Assembly: GCF_014852585.1 (NCBI RefSeq)
Contig: NZ_JACVBX010000003.1
Location: 186,001 to 250,000 of the forward strand
Direction of reading: 5' to 3'
From: Pseudomonas sp. PDM18
Lineage (GTDB): Bacteria > Pseudomonadota > Gammaproteobacteria > Pseudomonadales > Pseudomonadaceae
DNA length: 64,000 nt
Positions 45,870-55,756 of this stretch are shown here, one piece after another (within the stretch, counting starts at the first letter, position 1; the number at the start of each line of letters is the position of its first letter). The position numbers and the translations under genes are program-made. A model generated the notes under the pieces. That model was not told the origin of the DNA. It searched no databases and worked only from the letters and a program-made list of their open reading frames with translations.

Positions 45870-46817
45870 TCAGGACTGGACAGGAGCCAGCCCCTGAACC
45901 TGCACCGCGTCTTCGATGCGCTGGAGCCGCTGCGCATCGCCGATGCCGAACTGGAATTGAGTGACCGCCAGCGCCGCCACCGCCGTGGCCTGGCGCAACA
46001 CGCGCTCGGCCGGCCAGCCTGCGAGCAGGCCATGGACCATGCCGGCCAGCAGGGAATCACCTGCGCCCACCGTACTGGCCACCTCCACCTTCGGCGGCAC
46101 AGCCTGCCAGACGCCCTGCGGGCCGAACCAGCACACGCCCTCCGCGCCCTGGGAAAGCACCACCTGCTCAATGCCACGAGCTCGCAGCGATTCGACCTGC
46201 GCGGCCAACTCCTCGGTGCTGCCGGCGAGCTGTCCACAGGCCTCGCCCAGCTCCTGGTCGTTGGGCTTGATCAGCCAGGGCGCGGCCTCGATGCCGGCGC
46301 GCAGGGCCGCGCCGCTGCAATCGAAGGCGACCTTCAGGCCCTGCCCCTGCAGGCGCAGCAACAGCTCTCGCAACCACTGGGGATCGACGCCGCGCGGCAG
46401 GCTGCCGGCGACCACGGCGATCTCGAAGTCGGCGGCGATCAGGTCGAGGCGATCCAGCAGCGCGTCCTGCTGCGCCTCACCGACCTCGGGACCGGGCCCG
46501 TTGATATCGGTGATGCGTCCGGTGCCCTCGGCAAGCTTGATGTTGCTGCGGGTTTCGCCCGGCACGCGGACGAAGGCATCAATGAAGCCGCGACGGCGGA
46601 ACAGCGCTTCGAAGGGTTGCGCGTTGTCCGCGCCAAGGAAGCCGGCAACGGTCAGTGAATGCCCAAGGTCGGCCAGCACCTGGGCGACGTTCACGCCTTT
46701 GCCGGCAGCCTGGCTGAGCACCGACTCGCTGCGATTCACCTCGCCGGGCGCAAGCGTCGGCAGACACACAGTGAGGTCCAGTGCGGGGTTCAGGGTCAGG
46801 GTCAGGATGCGGGCCAT
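45870..46817 (-). CDS. fruK: 1-phosphofructokinase
   Basis: 315-residue PfkB-family kinase that converts fructose 1-phosphate to fructose 1,6-bisphosphate. It begins ILTLTLNPALDLTV and shows GKGVNVAQVLADLG, PNDQELGEACG and the ATP/anion-hole motif ASTVGAGDSLLAGM with catalytic Asp. The ATG at 46817 overlaps the fruI stop by one base (TGATG); the longer open frame is inside fruI. Confidence 0.95.
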   Translation of the reverse strand: MARILTLTLNPALDLTVCLPTLAPGEVNRSESVLSQAAGKGVNVAQVLADLGHSLTVAGFLGADNAQPFEALFRRRGFIDAFVRVPGETRSNIKLAEGTGRITDINGPGPEVGEAQQDALLDRLDLIAADFEIAVVAGSLPRGVDPQWLRELLLRLQGQGLKVAFDCSGAALRAGIEAAPWLIKPNDQELGEACGQLAGSTEELAAQVESLRARGIEQVVLSQGAEGVCWFGPQGVWQAVPPKVEVASTVGAGDSLLAGMVHGLLAGWPAERVLRQATAVAALAVTQFQFGIGDAQRLQRIEDAVQVQGLAPVQS

Positions 46818-49711
46818 CAGTGCACCTCCGGCAGCGCGAGGGCGACACTCTGGCGAACGTCCGCCGCCGAGCACAGGGTCAGGGCAGCTTGCGCCAGTTC
46901 GCGGGAAGTCGGCAGGTCCAGCTCGCGGACCCGCGCCTTCACCAGGGGAATACTGCGCGCCGAGACGCTCAACTCGTCCACTCCCAATCCGACCAGCAAT
47001 GGCACCGCCAGCGGGTCGGCAGCCAGCTCGCCGCACACCCCCACCCACTTGCCGTGGGCATGGGCGGCACGCACGGTCATGTCGATCAGTTGCAGCACCG
47101 CCGGGTGCAGGCCATCGGCCTGGGCGGAAAGGCTCGGATGGCCACGGTCGATGGCCAGCGCGTACTGGGTCAGGTCATTGGTACCGACGCTGAAGAAGTC
47201 CACCTCGCGCGCCAGCACCGGCGCCAGCAGCGCGGCGGACGGCACCTCGACCATGATGCCCAGCTGGAGATCATGCTCGCCGCCCAGCTCCGCACAGAGT
47301 TCGAGGGTGAGATCACGGGCCTGCCGCCACTCCTCCACCTGCCCGACCATGGGGAACATGATGCGCAGCGGGCGGCCGGCGGCGGCAGTCAGCAGGGCGC
47401 GCAGCTGGGTGCGGAAAATCTGCGGGCGCTGCAGCGTGAGGCGCACGCCACGGATGCCCAGGTAGGGGTTGGTTTCCTCGGGGATCGGCCAGTACGGCAG
47501 CGGCTTGTCGCCGCCCACATCGAGTGTGCGTGCCACCAGCGGGCGGCCGTCGAGGGCGTCGAGGACGCGCCGGTATTCGAGCTCCTGGGTCGCCTGGTCC
47601 GGCGCCTGGGGGTTGTCCATGAAGACGAACTCGGTGCGCAGCAGGCCCACGCCCTCCGCCCCCAACTCCACGGCATTCGCCGCACCGGCGGTGTCGCCAA
47701 GGTTGGCGCAGACTTCCACGGCATGGCCGTCGCGGGTGACTGCCGGCTCATGACGGCGCGCCTCGGCTTGTTCGGCGCGGCGCTGGCGCAGGTCGCGTTG
47801 GGCGGCAGCGGCGTGCAGCGTTTGCGCATCCGGCGCGATGCTCAGCTCGCCCTTCTCGCCATCCAGCAGCAGGGCCGTGCCGGACTCCAGCGCCAGCACG
47901 CTTGCCCCGGCGCCTACCAGTGCGGGAATGCCCAGCGCGCGAGCGATGATCGCGCTGTGCGAAGTCGCACCGCCGCGCGCGGTGACTATGCCAGCCACGC
48001 GTTCCGGGTCCAGTCGCGCCACGTCGGACGGGCCGACTTCATCCATCACCAGGATGTAGGGCTCGTCGGGTTCCACGGCGCTCTCGACGCCACACAGGCG
48101 CGCCAGCACCCGCCGACCGACGTCGCGCAGGTCCGCCGCACGCTCGGCCAGCAGCGCGTCACGCAGAGCCTCCTGCTCGCCGGCCACGCGCTCGATCACC
48201 TGGCTCCAGGCCGCTTCGGCGCTGGCGCCCTCGACCAGCCACGCCTGCACCTCGGCGAGCAGTTCGGGGTCGTCCAGCAGGGCCTGGTGGGTGACGAAGA
48301 TGTCGCGGATCGCCTTGACCTGGCTGCGCTCGACCAGGGTTTCGATCTCCCGGCTGATGGCCGTGCGCGCCTCGTCCAGGCGCCGGCGTTCGGCTTCCGC
48401 TGACTCGCCGCGCGCGTCGAACTCGAAGGCACGGGCGACCTGCACGTAGGCCGGGCCATGGGCAATCCCCGGCGACGCGGGGATGGCCTGGAGCTGCGCG
48501 CCCGCTTCGGGAGCCCGCACGGCCTGCAATTCCTGCTCGTCCAACTGGACGCTTTCGACGACCGGTTCGAGGGATTCCGGCAGCGGCTCGACCTCTTCGC
48601 CCAGCCCCTGTTCCACTGCCACGCGGACGGCAAGCAGCGCAGCGTCAGCGATCTCCGGTTCGGCGAAGAACTCCAGCATCTGCCCACGTCGCGCACCGAG
48701 GCTGAGCAGCTTGCTCAGACTACGGATCGACACCGGGGCGCTGTCGCCCTCGGCGATGCGCACGCGGATATCTCCGCTGAAGTCCCGCGCCAGCAGCATC
48801 AGCACCTGCGCCGGGCGGGCGTGAAGACCATGGGGGTTCGCCAGCGGAACACGGATGCTCGGCCAGTCCACCGGCAATTCGCCGCCCAGGGCCTCAAGCA
48901 CCGCGCGAACGGAAGTGGTACCCGCCAGCTCGCCGGCACGGCCATCCACCAGCAGGTCGCACAGGCGCGCGAATACCGCTTCATGGGCATCGCCCTGGCG
49001 AGCCAGACAGAACAGGCCGTGCACCGGCTGGCCGGCGTGGCTCAGCTCGCGCATGGGGGTGACGAAGACGAGGCCGGGTCGCGTGACGCATTGCTCGCTG
49101 TCCTGCCACCAGAGCCCGGCGCCCAGCGGCAGGGCTTCCTGGCCGTGCAGCGCGGCAGCGAAGCCGGGCACGACGCAGCCGGCCTTCTTCAGGCGGCGGG
49201 CGCCGACCAGCGCCAGTTCGTCGAAATCCTCGGCCGCGACACCGAGCCCGACCAGTTGCTCGTCGAACAACAACGGCTGCGACGCCCCACCTTGCAACAA
49301 CTGCAGCAGGTCTTCGGGCTTCTGCGCTGCACGCAGCGCCGCACCTACCTCGCCGTCACCCAGCGCACGGGTGAGCAGTTGCAGCAGGCGCAGGTGTTCG
49401 TCGGACTTGGCGGCAATGGCGATAGCCAGGTGAACGGTCTGCCCGTCGCCCCATTGCACGCCCTCGGGGAAGTGCATCAGGCGCACGCCGGTGCGCTGCA
49501 CCAGATGGCGCGTGTCCGGAGTGCCGTGGGGGATGGCGATGCCCTGTCCGAGGTAGGTGGAGCCCTGCGCCTCGCGGGCCTGTATCCCGGCGAGGTAGCC
49601 CGGAGCAACCAGGCCGTCGTCTTCGAGGGCAGAGCCGAGCATGGCCAGGGCGGCCTGCTTGTCGGCAGCGCGCTGGCCCATGCGGACCTGCTGCGCGTTG
49701 AATTCGAGCAT
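46817..49711 (-). CDS. fruI: Fructose PTS multiphosphoryl transfer protein (EIIA-HPr-EI)
   Basis: 964-residue cytoplasmic protein carrying the phosphate from PEP to the EIIB. Order: EIIA domain (about 1-145, phospho-His in IAIPHGTPDTRH), a second EIIA-like middle region (about 150-285), HPr (about 290-375, His in ANPHGLHARPAQV), and enzyme I (about 400-964) with the phospho-His in GGATSHSAIIARALGIPAL and the PEP-binding GTNDLTQYALAIDRGHP and VCGELAADPLA. The ATG at 49711 follows GAGGAGA. It begins the fru operon and is divergent from fruR with a Cra-type operator between them. Confidence 0.95.
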   Translation of the reverse strand: MLEFNAQQVRMGQRAADKQAALAMLGSALEDDGLVAPGYLAGIQAREAQGSTYLGQGIAIPHGTPDTRHLVQRTGVRLMHFPEGVQWGDGQTVHLAIAIAAKSDEHLRLLQLLTRALGDGEVGAALRAAQKPEDLLQLLQGGASQPLLFDEQLVGLGVAAEDFDELALVGARRLKKAGCVVPGFAAALHGQEALPLGAGLWWQDSEQCVTRPGLVFVTPMRELSHAGQPVHGLFCLARQGDAHEAVFARLCDLLVDGRAGELAGTTSVRAVLEALGGELPVDWPSIRVPLANPHGLHARPAQVLMLLARDFSGDIRVRIAEGDSAPVSIRSLSKLLSLGARRGQMLEFFAEPEIADAALLAVRVAVEQGLGEEVEPLPESLEPVVESVQLDEQELQAVRAPEAGAQLQAIPASPGIAHGPAYVQVARAFEFDARGESAEAERRRLDEARTAISREIETLVERSQVKAIRDIFVTHQALLDDPELLAEVQAWLVEGASAEAAWSQVIERVAGEQEALRDALLAERAADLRDVGRRVLARLCGVESAVEPDEPYILVMDEVGPSDVARLDPERVAGIVTARGGATSHSAIIARALGIPALVGAGASVLALESGTALLLDGEKGELSIAPDAQTLHAAAAQRDLRQRRAEQAEARRHEPAVTRDGHAVEVCANLGDTAGAANAVELGAEGVGLLRTEFVFMDNPQAPDQATQELEYRRVLDALDGRPLVARTLDVGGDKPLPYWPIPEETNPYLGIRGVRLTLQRPQIFRTQLRALLTAAAGRPLRIMFPMVGQVEEWRQARDLTLELCAELGGEHDLQLGIMVEVPSAALLAPVLAREVDFFSVGTNDLTQYALAIDRGHPSLSAQADGLHPAVLQLIDMTVRAAHAHGKWVGVCGELAADPLAVPLLVGLGVDELSVSARSIPLVKARVRELDLPTSRELAQAALTLCSAADVRQSVALALPEVH

Positions 49712-49832
49712 CGCTTGTCTCCTCACCGGCGTTCGCACGCGCCGGCGCTGGGGCGGTTATCCGCTTGTACGGTGATCAGCTTAGAGGTTGCGGCGCAGGA
49801 ACAGGGTTCAGGCAATACTGCGTGCGCAATGC

Positions 49833-49844
49833 TGAATCGTTTCA
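49833..49844. promoter_or_regulatory. FruR/Cra operator
   Basis: TGAATCGTTTCA is a near-perfect 12-bp palindrome matching the Cra/FruR consensus (TGAAACGTTTCA). It lies between the divergent fruI and fruR genes, 122 bp before the fruI start and 72 bp before the fruR start. Confidence 0.8.
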
Positions 49845-49915
49845 CCTATTGAGACTGGCACGTTACTCGATAATGCGTGATCCTTGAAGCCCCCAATTGT
49901 CGGCAGCATCCCGCG

Positions 49916-50908
49916 TTGAAACTCACTGATATCGCCCGCCTGGCCGGTGTTTCGGTCACCACCGCCAGCTACGTGATCAACGGCAAGGCCGTCCAGCGTC
50001 GCATCAGCGCCGCCACGGTGGAGCGCGTGCGCGCGGTGATCGAGGAGCACGGCTACCACCCGGACCAGCAGGCCGCCAGCCTGCGCCGCGGGCAGACCCG
50101 CACTCTGGGCTTCATCCTGCCGGACCTGGAAAACCCCAGTTACGCCAAGCTCGCCAAGCTGCTCGAACAGGGCGCCCGGGCACGCGGCTACCAGCTGCTG
50201 ATCGCCTGCTCCGACGACGAACCGGACACCGAGCGCCAGGTACTCAACCTGTTCCGCGCGCGACGTTGCGACGCACTGATCGTCGCCAGCTGCCTGCCCA
50301 GTGTGGACGACAGCCACGCGCGCCTGCAGGCCGACGGCGTGCCGATCATTGCCGTGGACCGCCAACTCGACCCGCAACGCTTCTGCTCGGTGGTGAGCGA
50401 CGACCGCGACGCCAGCCAGCGTCTCACTGCCAGCCTGCTCAAGCCGGCGCCGCGCAGCATCGCCCTGCTCGGCGCACGACCGGAGCTGATCATCTCCCAG
50501 GAGCGCGCCGCAGGCTTCCGCAGTGCGCTGCGCGACTACCAGGGCCAGGTGCTGATCGAGCACGGCGAGACCTTCAGCCGCCCCTGCGGCCGCCGCCTGA
50601 TGGAAGAGCTGCTGGCCGGCCAGGGGCAGTTGCCCGACGCGCTGATCACCACCTCCTACGTGCTGCTCGAGGGCGTCTTCGACGTGCTCCAGGCCCTGCC
50701 CAACGGCTGGCCGGCGGACTTGCGCATCGCCACCTTCGGCGATACCCAACTGCTGGACTTCGTGCCGCTGAAGGTCAACGCCATTTCCCAGCAGCACGCG
50801 CTGATCGCCGAGCGCGCGCTGGACCTGGCGCTGGCCGCCATCGAACAGAACAGCTACACCCCTGGCGTCCACCCGATCCCGCGCAACCTCAAGCTGCGCA
50901 CGGAGTGA
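49916..50908 (+). CDS. fruR: Fructose repressor FruR (Cra), LacI family
   Basis: 330-residue DNA-binding regulator. The N-terminal helix-turn-helix is KLTDIARLAGVSVTTASYVINGKA, the same as Cra-type proteins; the sugar-binding domain follows (GFILPDLENPSYAKLAKLLEQGA). It binds fructose 1-phosphate and derepresses the fru operon. The TTG at 49916 is chosen because it gives the MKLTDIARL N-terminus of Cra; a GTG at 49877 would add 13 residues. It is divergent from fruI. Confidence 0.93.
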   Translation: MKLTDIARLAGVSVTTASYVINGKAVQRRISAATVERVRAVIEEHGYHPDQQAASLRRGQTRTLGFILPDLENPSYAKLAKLLEQGARARGYQLLIACSDDEPDTERQVLNLFRARRCDALIVASCLPSVDDSHARLQADGVPIIAVDRQLDPQRFCSVVSDDRDASQRLTASLLKPAPRSIALLGARPELIISQERAAGFRSALRDYQGQVLIEHGETFSRPCGRRLMEELLAGQGQLPDALITTSYVLLEGVFDVLQALPNGWPADLRIATFGDTQLLDFVPLKVNAISQQHALIAERALDLALAAIEQNSYTPGVHPIPRNLKLRTE

Positions 50909-50912
50909 ACCG

Positions 50913-51692
50913 ATGCGCCTGATCGATACCCACAACCACCTCGACTGCCCGGACTTCGAGCAGGACCGCGCCGCCGTGCTGCAGCGCAGCCGCGAGCTGG
51001 GTGTGGAGCGACAGGTGCTACTGGGAGTGTTCCGCGAGAACTGGGAGGACGTCTGGGCGCTGGTGGAAACCGAGCCTGACCTGTACGCCGCCCTCGGACT
51101 GCACCCGATCTACCTGGCACAGCACCGGCCGGAACATCTGACAGCGCTCCGCGAGTGGCTGCAGCGCCTGGCCGGACACCCGAAGCTCTGCGCGGTCGGC
51201 GAGATCGGGCTGGACTATTACCTGGAAGACCTCGACCGCGATGGCCAGCAGGCCATCTTCGAGGAACAGCTGCGCATCGCCATCGATTTCGAGCTGCCGG
51301 TGCTGCTCCACGTACGCCGCGCCCATGCAGCGATGATCGCAACGCTCAAGCGCTACAGGCCCGCGCGCCAGGGCATCATCCACGCCTTCGCCGGCAGCCG
51401 CGAGGAAGCCCGCGAATACCTCAAGCTGGGTTTCCGCCTGGGCCTGGGCGGCGCGCCGACCTGGCCGCAGGCCAACCGCCTGCGCAAGGTGGTGCCGGAG
51501 ATTCCGCTGGAGTCCATCGTGCTGGAGACCGACTCGCCGGACATGGCGCCGTCGATGTACCCCGGCGTGCGCAACAGCCCGGAGCACCTGCCGGAGATCT
51601 GCGCGGCGCTGGCGGAGCTCAAGGGCGTCAGCGCGGATGAACTGGCCAGCGCCAGCACGCGCAATGCGATGGAATTGTTTGGCTGGAGCTGA
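50913..51692 (+). CDS. TatD-family metal-dependent deoxyribonuclease
   Basis: 259-residue TIM-barrel hydrolase (YjjV/TatD type). Metal ligands: H in DTHNHLDCPDF, E in AVGEIGLDYYLED, H in PVLLHVRRAHA, H in GIIHAFAGS, and D in LETDSPDMAP. These enzymes act as 3'-5' DNA exonucleases or related phosphodiesterases. It starts 4 bases after fruR, with GGAG in the fruR end, so it is co-transcribed with the repressor. Confidence 0.93.
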   Translation: MRLIDTHNHLDCPDFEQDRAAVLQRSRELGVERQVLLGVFRENWEDVWALVETEPDLYAALGLHPIYLAQHRPEHLTALREWLQRLAGHPKLCAVGEIGLDYYLEDLDRDGQQAIFEEQLRIAIDFELPVLLHVRRAHAAMIATLKRYRPARQGIIHAFAGSREEAREYLKLGFRLGLGGAPTWPQANRLRKVVPEIPLESIVLETDSPDMAPSMYPGVRNSPEHLPEICAALAELKGVSADELASASTRNAMELFGWS

Positions 51693-51706
51693 GCGGTTGC
51701 TCTTCT

Positions 51707-51783
51707 TAGGAGCGAGCTTGCTCGCGAACCACACGAGGATGGAGTGACCTGCCGAATCTGTTCGCGAGCAAGCTCGCTCCTAC
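51707..51783. repeat. REP doublet (BIME-like)
   Basis: TAGGAGCGAGCTTGCTCGCG and its inverted copy CGCGAGCAAGCTCGCTCCTA, separated by about 34 bases, between the tatD-like gene and the chemoreceptor. Same family as the copy at 19641. Confidence 0.88.
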
Positions 51784-51882
51784 AGGAAGCCGGCAAGCGG
51801 ATTCACCGACAAACCGATGCCCGTGAGATGGGGTGCATCCGTGCGACCCACGGACATCGGCCTGCTGGCGAAAACCTGGTAA

Positions 51883-51908
51883 CGGGGCGGATCACAGCAT
51901 CCGCCCCG
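51883..51908 (-). terminator. Terminator after the chemoreceptor gene
   Basis: A perfect 10-bp stem CGGGGCGGAT with loop CACAGC, 14 bases beyond the chemoreceptor stop on the minus strand. The T-tract is weak. Confidence 0.65.
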
Positions 51909-51921
51909 GAGTCAGTGACGA

Positions 51922-53952
51922 TCAGACGCGGAACGCGCCGATCAGTCGCTTGAGTTCCACCACCTGCCCAGCCAGTTCGCGGCTGGCGCGCTCTGTCTCG
52001 CTGGCGCCTTCGGAGGTGCGCTCGCCGGCTTGGTTGATCTCGACGATGTTCTGGTCGATGTCATGGGCCACGGCGGTCTGCTGCTCGGCTGCGGCGGCGA
52101 TCTGCTGGTTCTGGTCGACGATGGCGCCCACCGCCTGGAGGATGTTCTCCAGCGCCAGCTGTACCTGGGCCGACTGGCTGACGGTACCGTCAGCGGTCTG
52201 GTGACTGCTGCCCATGGCCTTCACCGCCGCGCCCACGCCGTTCTGCAGGCGCGCGATCATCTGCTCGATCTCTTCGGTGGACTGCTGGGTGCGCTTGGCC
52301 AGGGTACGTACTTCGTCGGCCACGACCGCGAAGCCCCTGCCCTGCTCACCGGCGCGCGCAGCCTCGATGGCAGCGTTGAGCGCCAACAGGTTGGTCTGCT
52401 CGGCAATGCCCTTGATCACGTCCAATACACGGCTGATGGAGGCGCTGTCGGCGGCCAGTTGGTTGATCACCGCCACCGACTCGTCGATCTCGCCAGCCAG
52501 GCGCTGGATGCTGCCCACCTGGGACTCCACCAGGGCACGGCCGCTGGTGGTTTCCAGGTTCACGTTGTGCGCGCTACCCACCGCCACGGCGGCACTGCGC
52601 GCGACCTCCTGGGCGGTCGCGGCCATCTGGTTCATCGCCGTGGCGACCTGCTCGATCTGGTTGCGCTGGCCGGCCACCGCCTGGTTGCTTTCAGCGGACA
52701 CCGACTCCACTCGCACGGTCTGCCGCTCCACCTCGCTGACGGTGCGACCGACCTGCTCGATCAGGTCGTGGATCTTCGAAACGGTCTGATTGAAAGCATC
52801 GCCCAGCTCACCCAACTCATCGCGGCTCTGGGCCTGGAAATTGACGGTCATGTCGCCAGCGGCAACCCGCTCCATCATCTTGCCCAGGCTCTTCAGGGTG
52901 GTGCGGGTGGAAACGTAGAAGCCGCCGTAGAGGTAGACGATGGAGACGAACACCACCAGCAGAGCGACGACCAGCAGCACCATCTGCCGCTGCTTGCTGG
53001 CCAGGCGGGACTGCAACTGGCCATCAAAGAATTGCAGGACATGGTCATCCAGGCGATAGGTCTGATCCATCGCCTTGCTGACCTGCTCGTAGAAGTCGAG
53101 CCACGGCGTGTCGAGGGTGTCGGCCATCACCACCTTGTCCTCGAACAGTTTGCCCATGCTCTTGATCGTTTCGCGGCTCGCCTGGGCGTCGTCGGACAGC
53201 GCGCTCTGCGCCGCCGGGCTCGCGCCCAGGGCTTCCTGCAGCTTGAGCCCGTACTCGGCGTGCAGCTTCTCCAGCTCCTGCAGCAGGTCATCCAGCTTGC
53301 CGCTGGTGGAAGAGTTGAGGAAACCCTGCCCCAGCGCGCTGGCCCCCATGGTGCGCCCCTGGCTGAGGGTTTCGGTAACCTGCGGGGTACCGGAGGTGAT
53401 CAGCTCGGCGAGCTGGCGCAGGTCGCGGGCGTCGTCCTGGCTCAGGCCGGCCTGGGATACCAGCAGCTTGTTGAAGACCTGCACTTCGCTGAGCAGGCGC
53501 GCGGCCATGGCCGACTTGCTCTGCAGCGAACCCTCGGCGTCCACACCCTTCAAGCTGGCCAGCAGTTCGTCGCGCTTGGCATTGAACTCGGCGATCTGCT
53601 CGGCGTCCTGCGTGACCGGCTGCAAAGCGCCGATCTGTGCCTGCAGGTCCTTGTGCAATTGGCCGATACGCGAATCGATGCCGGCGGACTTGTTGGACTG
53701 TCCGAGAATCCCATTGATCTGCAACAGGTCGTTGTAGGACTCGAGGTGGCGGCGAATCTTCAGGCCGTCGCTGATCAGCGACAGGCTTTCCAGTTCGGCG
53801 CGGGTACTGACGAACTGCCCGTAGGAGTCGCGCACCAGGTAGAAGTTGGTAATCAGCATCGGCAGAAAGAACAGCACACTGATCAGGCTGAACTTCATAC
53901 CGAAGCTCAGACGGTTCATCAGCGCGATGGCCGGATAGAGCACGGTCCTCAC
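51922..53952 (-). CDS. Methyl-accepting chemotaxis protein
   Basis: 676-residue transmembrane chemoreceptor. First membrane segment at about 20-40 ([20 protein letters not shown]), a long helical periplasmic sensor (about 41-320) with no recognised ligand pocket, second membrane segment near 330-350 ([21 protein letters not shown]), HAMP (about 355-405) and the signalling domain with the conserved hairpin [22 protein letters not shown]. The GTG start follows AGGAGA. It matches PA4520 and precedes nothing co-transcribed. It shares its upstream gap with the ampE end. The ligand is unknown. Confidence 0.93.
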   Translation of the reverse strand: MRTVLYPAIALMNRLSFGMKFSLISVLFFLPMLITNFYLVRDSYGQFVSTRAELESLSLISDGLKIRRHLESYNDLLQINGILGQSNKSAGIDSRIGQLHKDLQAQIGALQPVTQDAEQIAEFNAKRDELLASLKGVDAEGSLQSKSAMAARLLSEVQVFNKLLVSQAGLSQDDARDLRQLAELITSGTPQVTETLSQGRTMGASALGQGFLNSSTSGKLDDLLQELEKLHAEYGLKLQEALGASPAAQSALSDDAQASRETIKSMGKLFEDKVVMADTLDTPWLDFYEQVSKAMDQTYRLDDHVLQFFDGQLQSRLASKQRQMVLLVVALLVVFVSIVYLYGGFYVSTRTTLKSLGKMMERVAAGDMTVNFQAQSRDELGELGDAFNQTVSKIHDLIEQVGRTVSEVERQTVRVESVSAESNQAVAGQRNQIEQVATAMNQMAATAQEVARSAAVAVGSAHNVNLETTSGRALVESQVGSIQRLAGEIDESVAVINQLAADSASISRVLDVIKGIAEQTNLLALNAAIEAARAGEQGRGFAVVADEVRTLAKRTQQSTEEIEQMIARLQNGVGAAVKAMGSSHQTADGTVSQSAQVQLALENILQAVGAIVDQNQQIAAAAEQQTAVAHDIDQNIVEINQAGERTSEGASETERASRELAGQVVELKRLIGAFRV

Positions 53953-54178
53953 GAAAGACGTCTCCTGTTCCCGTTATTGTTATGTTGCTTGTCGGGGATG
54001 GTGCAGCGCGCCCCTGGACGGGTCGTCGCCGCGCGCGCTCACCAGAGCGGCCACTGTCGTGCAGCGGCCGTCACCTCACGCTTCGAGTGCGATGTGTACC
54101 TGATATCGGCGGGGAGTTCTGTAACTTAAGGTTAAAATGCCATCATCGGACCGGCGGGCGCCGGCCCGATTCGCGGGA

Positions 54179-55021
54179 TCAGAGCAGCAGCGTCCACACC
54201 GCAAAGATGGCGTACCAGAGCACGGCAGAGCGCACCAGCAGCTGCCACAGCGCATCCAGGCTGGCGACGCCCTTGGCGCCCAGGCCACCTTCGTTGAAGT
54301 CTTCGGCCACATAGCCGGCGCGGGCCAGCAGACGAGCGGCAGGTACGTCCCAGGCAAGCAGGTCATGCAGCAGTGTGCGGGTCACCGCGACGAAGTTGCC
54401 TACGAGGGCGAAACTCAGCACCAGCGCGCGCGACGGCAACCAGTCGAAGGCATGCCGCAGTTGCACGGTGCGCTCGCGCAGTTCCGGCTGGCGCGCCTGC
54501 TCGGCGGCGATGGCGAGCAGGCGGTAGGCCAGCGCAGCCACCGGGCCGAGCAGCGCGTACCAGAAGATCACGGCGAAGAAGGCCTGGTAGGCCTCCCACA
54601 CCAGCGTGCCCTGCACCACGGCCAGCAGGTCGTCGTCACCGTCTGCCTGCACCTGCACGCCCAGGTCGCGCTCGGCGACGTGATAGGCGGCCTGGGCATC
54701 CTCGCGGCGCCAGGCATCGCGGAACGGCCCGATGGCCCGCAGCACGTCGCCGCGCCCCAGGCTCCAGACCACCACCAGCAACTGCACCGGCAGCGCCAGC
54801 AGGCCATAGGCGACCGGTTCGAGAAGGGTCAGCAGCAGCGCCAGCAACAGCAGCGGCGGCAGGACCGCCACCAGCAGGCCGAGCCAGGGTTGCGCCACCA
54901 GCGACTTCACGCCGCCCACGGCATCCAGCCAGCCGAGCCACCAGCCGTCGCGCTGAACCTTTGCGCGCCAACCGGAGAACTTCTCGACCAGCAGGACCAG
55001 CAACAGCACCAGGAAACTCAT
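54179..55021 (-). CDS. ampE: Inner-membrane protein AmpE
   Basis: 280-residue membrane protein with about four hydrophobic segments (1-12, 45-80, 150-175, 262-280). It begins SFLVLLLVLLVEKFSGWR and includes RDAWRREDAQAAYHVAERDLG. Belongs to the AmpE/CobD-like family; function is uncertain, possibly sensory for beta-lactam response. It overlaps ampD by 4 bases (ATGA), the standard ampDE operon, and matches PA4521. Confidence 0.92.
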   Translation of the reverse strand: MSFLVLLLVLLVEKFSGWRAKVQRDGWWLGWLDAVGGVKSLVAQPWLGLLVAVLPPLLLLALLLTLLEPVAYGLLALPVQLLVVVWSLGRGDVLRAIGPFRDAWRREDAQAAYHVAERDLGVQVQADGDDDLLAVVQGTLVWEAYQAFFAVIFWYALLGPVAALAYRLLAIAAEQARQPELRERTVQLRHAFDWLPSRALVLSFALVGNFVAVTRTLLHDLLAWDVPAARLLARAGYVAEDFNEGGLGAKGVASLDALWQLLVRSAVLWYAIFAVWTLLL

Positions 55022-55590
55022 GTCGGCTCCTTCTTCAGGCCGGCGCCAATATCGGCAAAGTAGCGCGTCCAGTCGAACGCCTCGCCCGGGTCGGTCTTGC
55101 GCTCCGGGGCAATATCGCAGTGGCCCTGGATGCGTTCCGGGGTGATAGCCGGGTACACCTTGCGCAATTGCCGTGTCAGCTGAGCCAGCACCTCGTACTG
55201 ACGCTCGCTGTAAGGCTCGGTATCGGTGCCTTCGAGCTCGATGCCGATGGAGAAGTCGTTGCAGTTCTCCCGGCCGTCGAAGCGCGACACGCCGGCATGC
55301 CAGGCGCGCGAGTTGCAGGAAACGAACTGGAACAGCGAACCATCGCGCTCGATGAGGAAATGCGCCGAGACGGTCAGGCTGCAGATGCTGGCGAAGTACG
55401 GATGCTCATCGGCGTCCAGGCGGTTCTGGAAGAACTCCTGCACCTTGCAGGTACCGAACTGGCCGGGCGGCAGGCTGATGTTATGGATGACCAGCAGCGA
55501 GACTTCCTCGCCGTCGGGGCGCGCGTTGAAGTTCGGCGAGGGGCAGCGCTGGGCTTCGAGGCACCAGCCGGATTCGGGGTCGATCTGCAT
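55018..55590 (-). CDS. ampD: 1,6-anhydro-N-acetylmuramyl-L-alanine amidase AmpD
   Basis: 190-residue cytosolic zinc amidase. It cleaves recycled anhydromuropeptides and so keeps AmpR-controlled beta-lactamase repressed; loss gives ampC derepression. Zinc ligands are His in LLVIHNISLPPGQF (about residue 35), His in WHAGVS and Asp in HCDIAPERKTDPG. The protein is intact. The ATG at 55590 is in the AmpD position (MQIDPESGWC); a few extra codons upstream are not conserved. Confidence 0.95.
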   Translation of the reverse strand: MQIDPESGWCLEAQRCPSPNFNARPDGEEVSLLVIHNISLPPGQFGTCKVQEFFQNRLDADEHPYFASICSLTVSAHFLIERDGSLFQFVSCNSRAWHAGVSRFDGRENCNDFSIGIELEGTDTEPYSERQYEVLAQLTRQLRKVYPAITPERIQGHCDIAPERKTDPGEAFDWTRYFADIGAGLKKEPT

Positions 55591-55663
55591 GGAGACTCCT
55601 TGGCAGAGCCCCACTCTAAAGCAGGCGACGGGGGAAATGAACTCGCTGGCACGCGGCCAGCGG

Positions 55664-55756
55664 GCTCAGAGCCTGCTTACGATCTCGCGAGCTAGAGCAG
55701 AACGAGACCGATTTCAACGCAGTTGGCGACGCGCAGCAGATCGCAAGCAGGTTCTC
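55664..55756. repeat. Imperfect inverted repeat in the ampD–DUF1631 gap
   Basis: GAGCCTGCTTACGATCT near 55664 pairs imperfectly with AGATCGCAAGCAGGTTCTC near 55738-55756, with a CTCGCGAGCTAGAGC palindromic stretch between. The right arm reaches the DUF1631 stop. It may be a dispersed repeat serving as terminator. Confidence 0.5.

Noticed and set aside
52030..54129. 699-codon open frame antisense to the chemoreceptor
   Set aside because: Low-complexity Gly/Leu/His-rich translation typical of reversed coding sequence; the chemoreceptor frame is certain.
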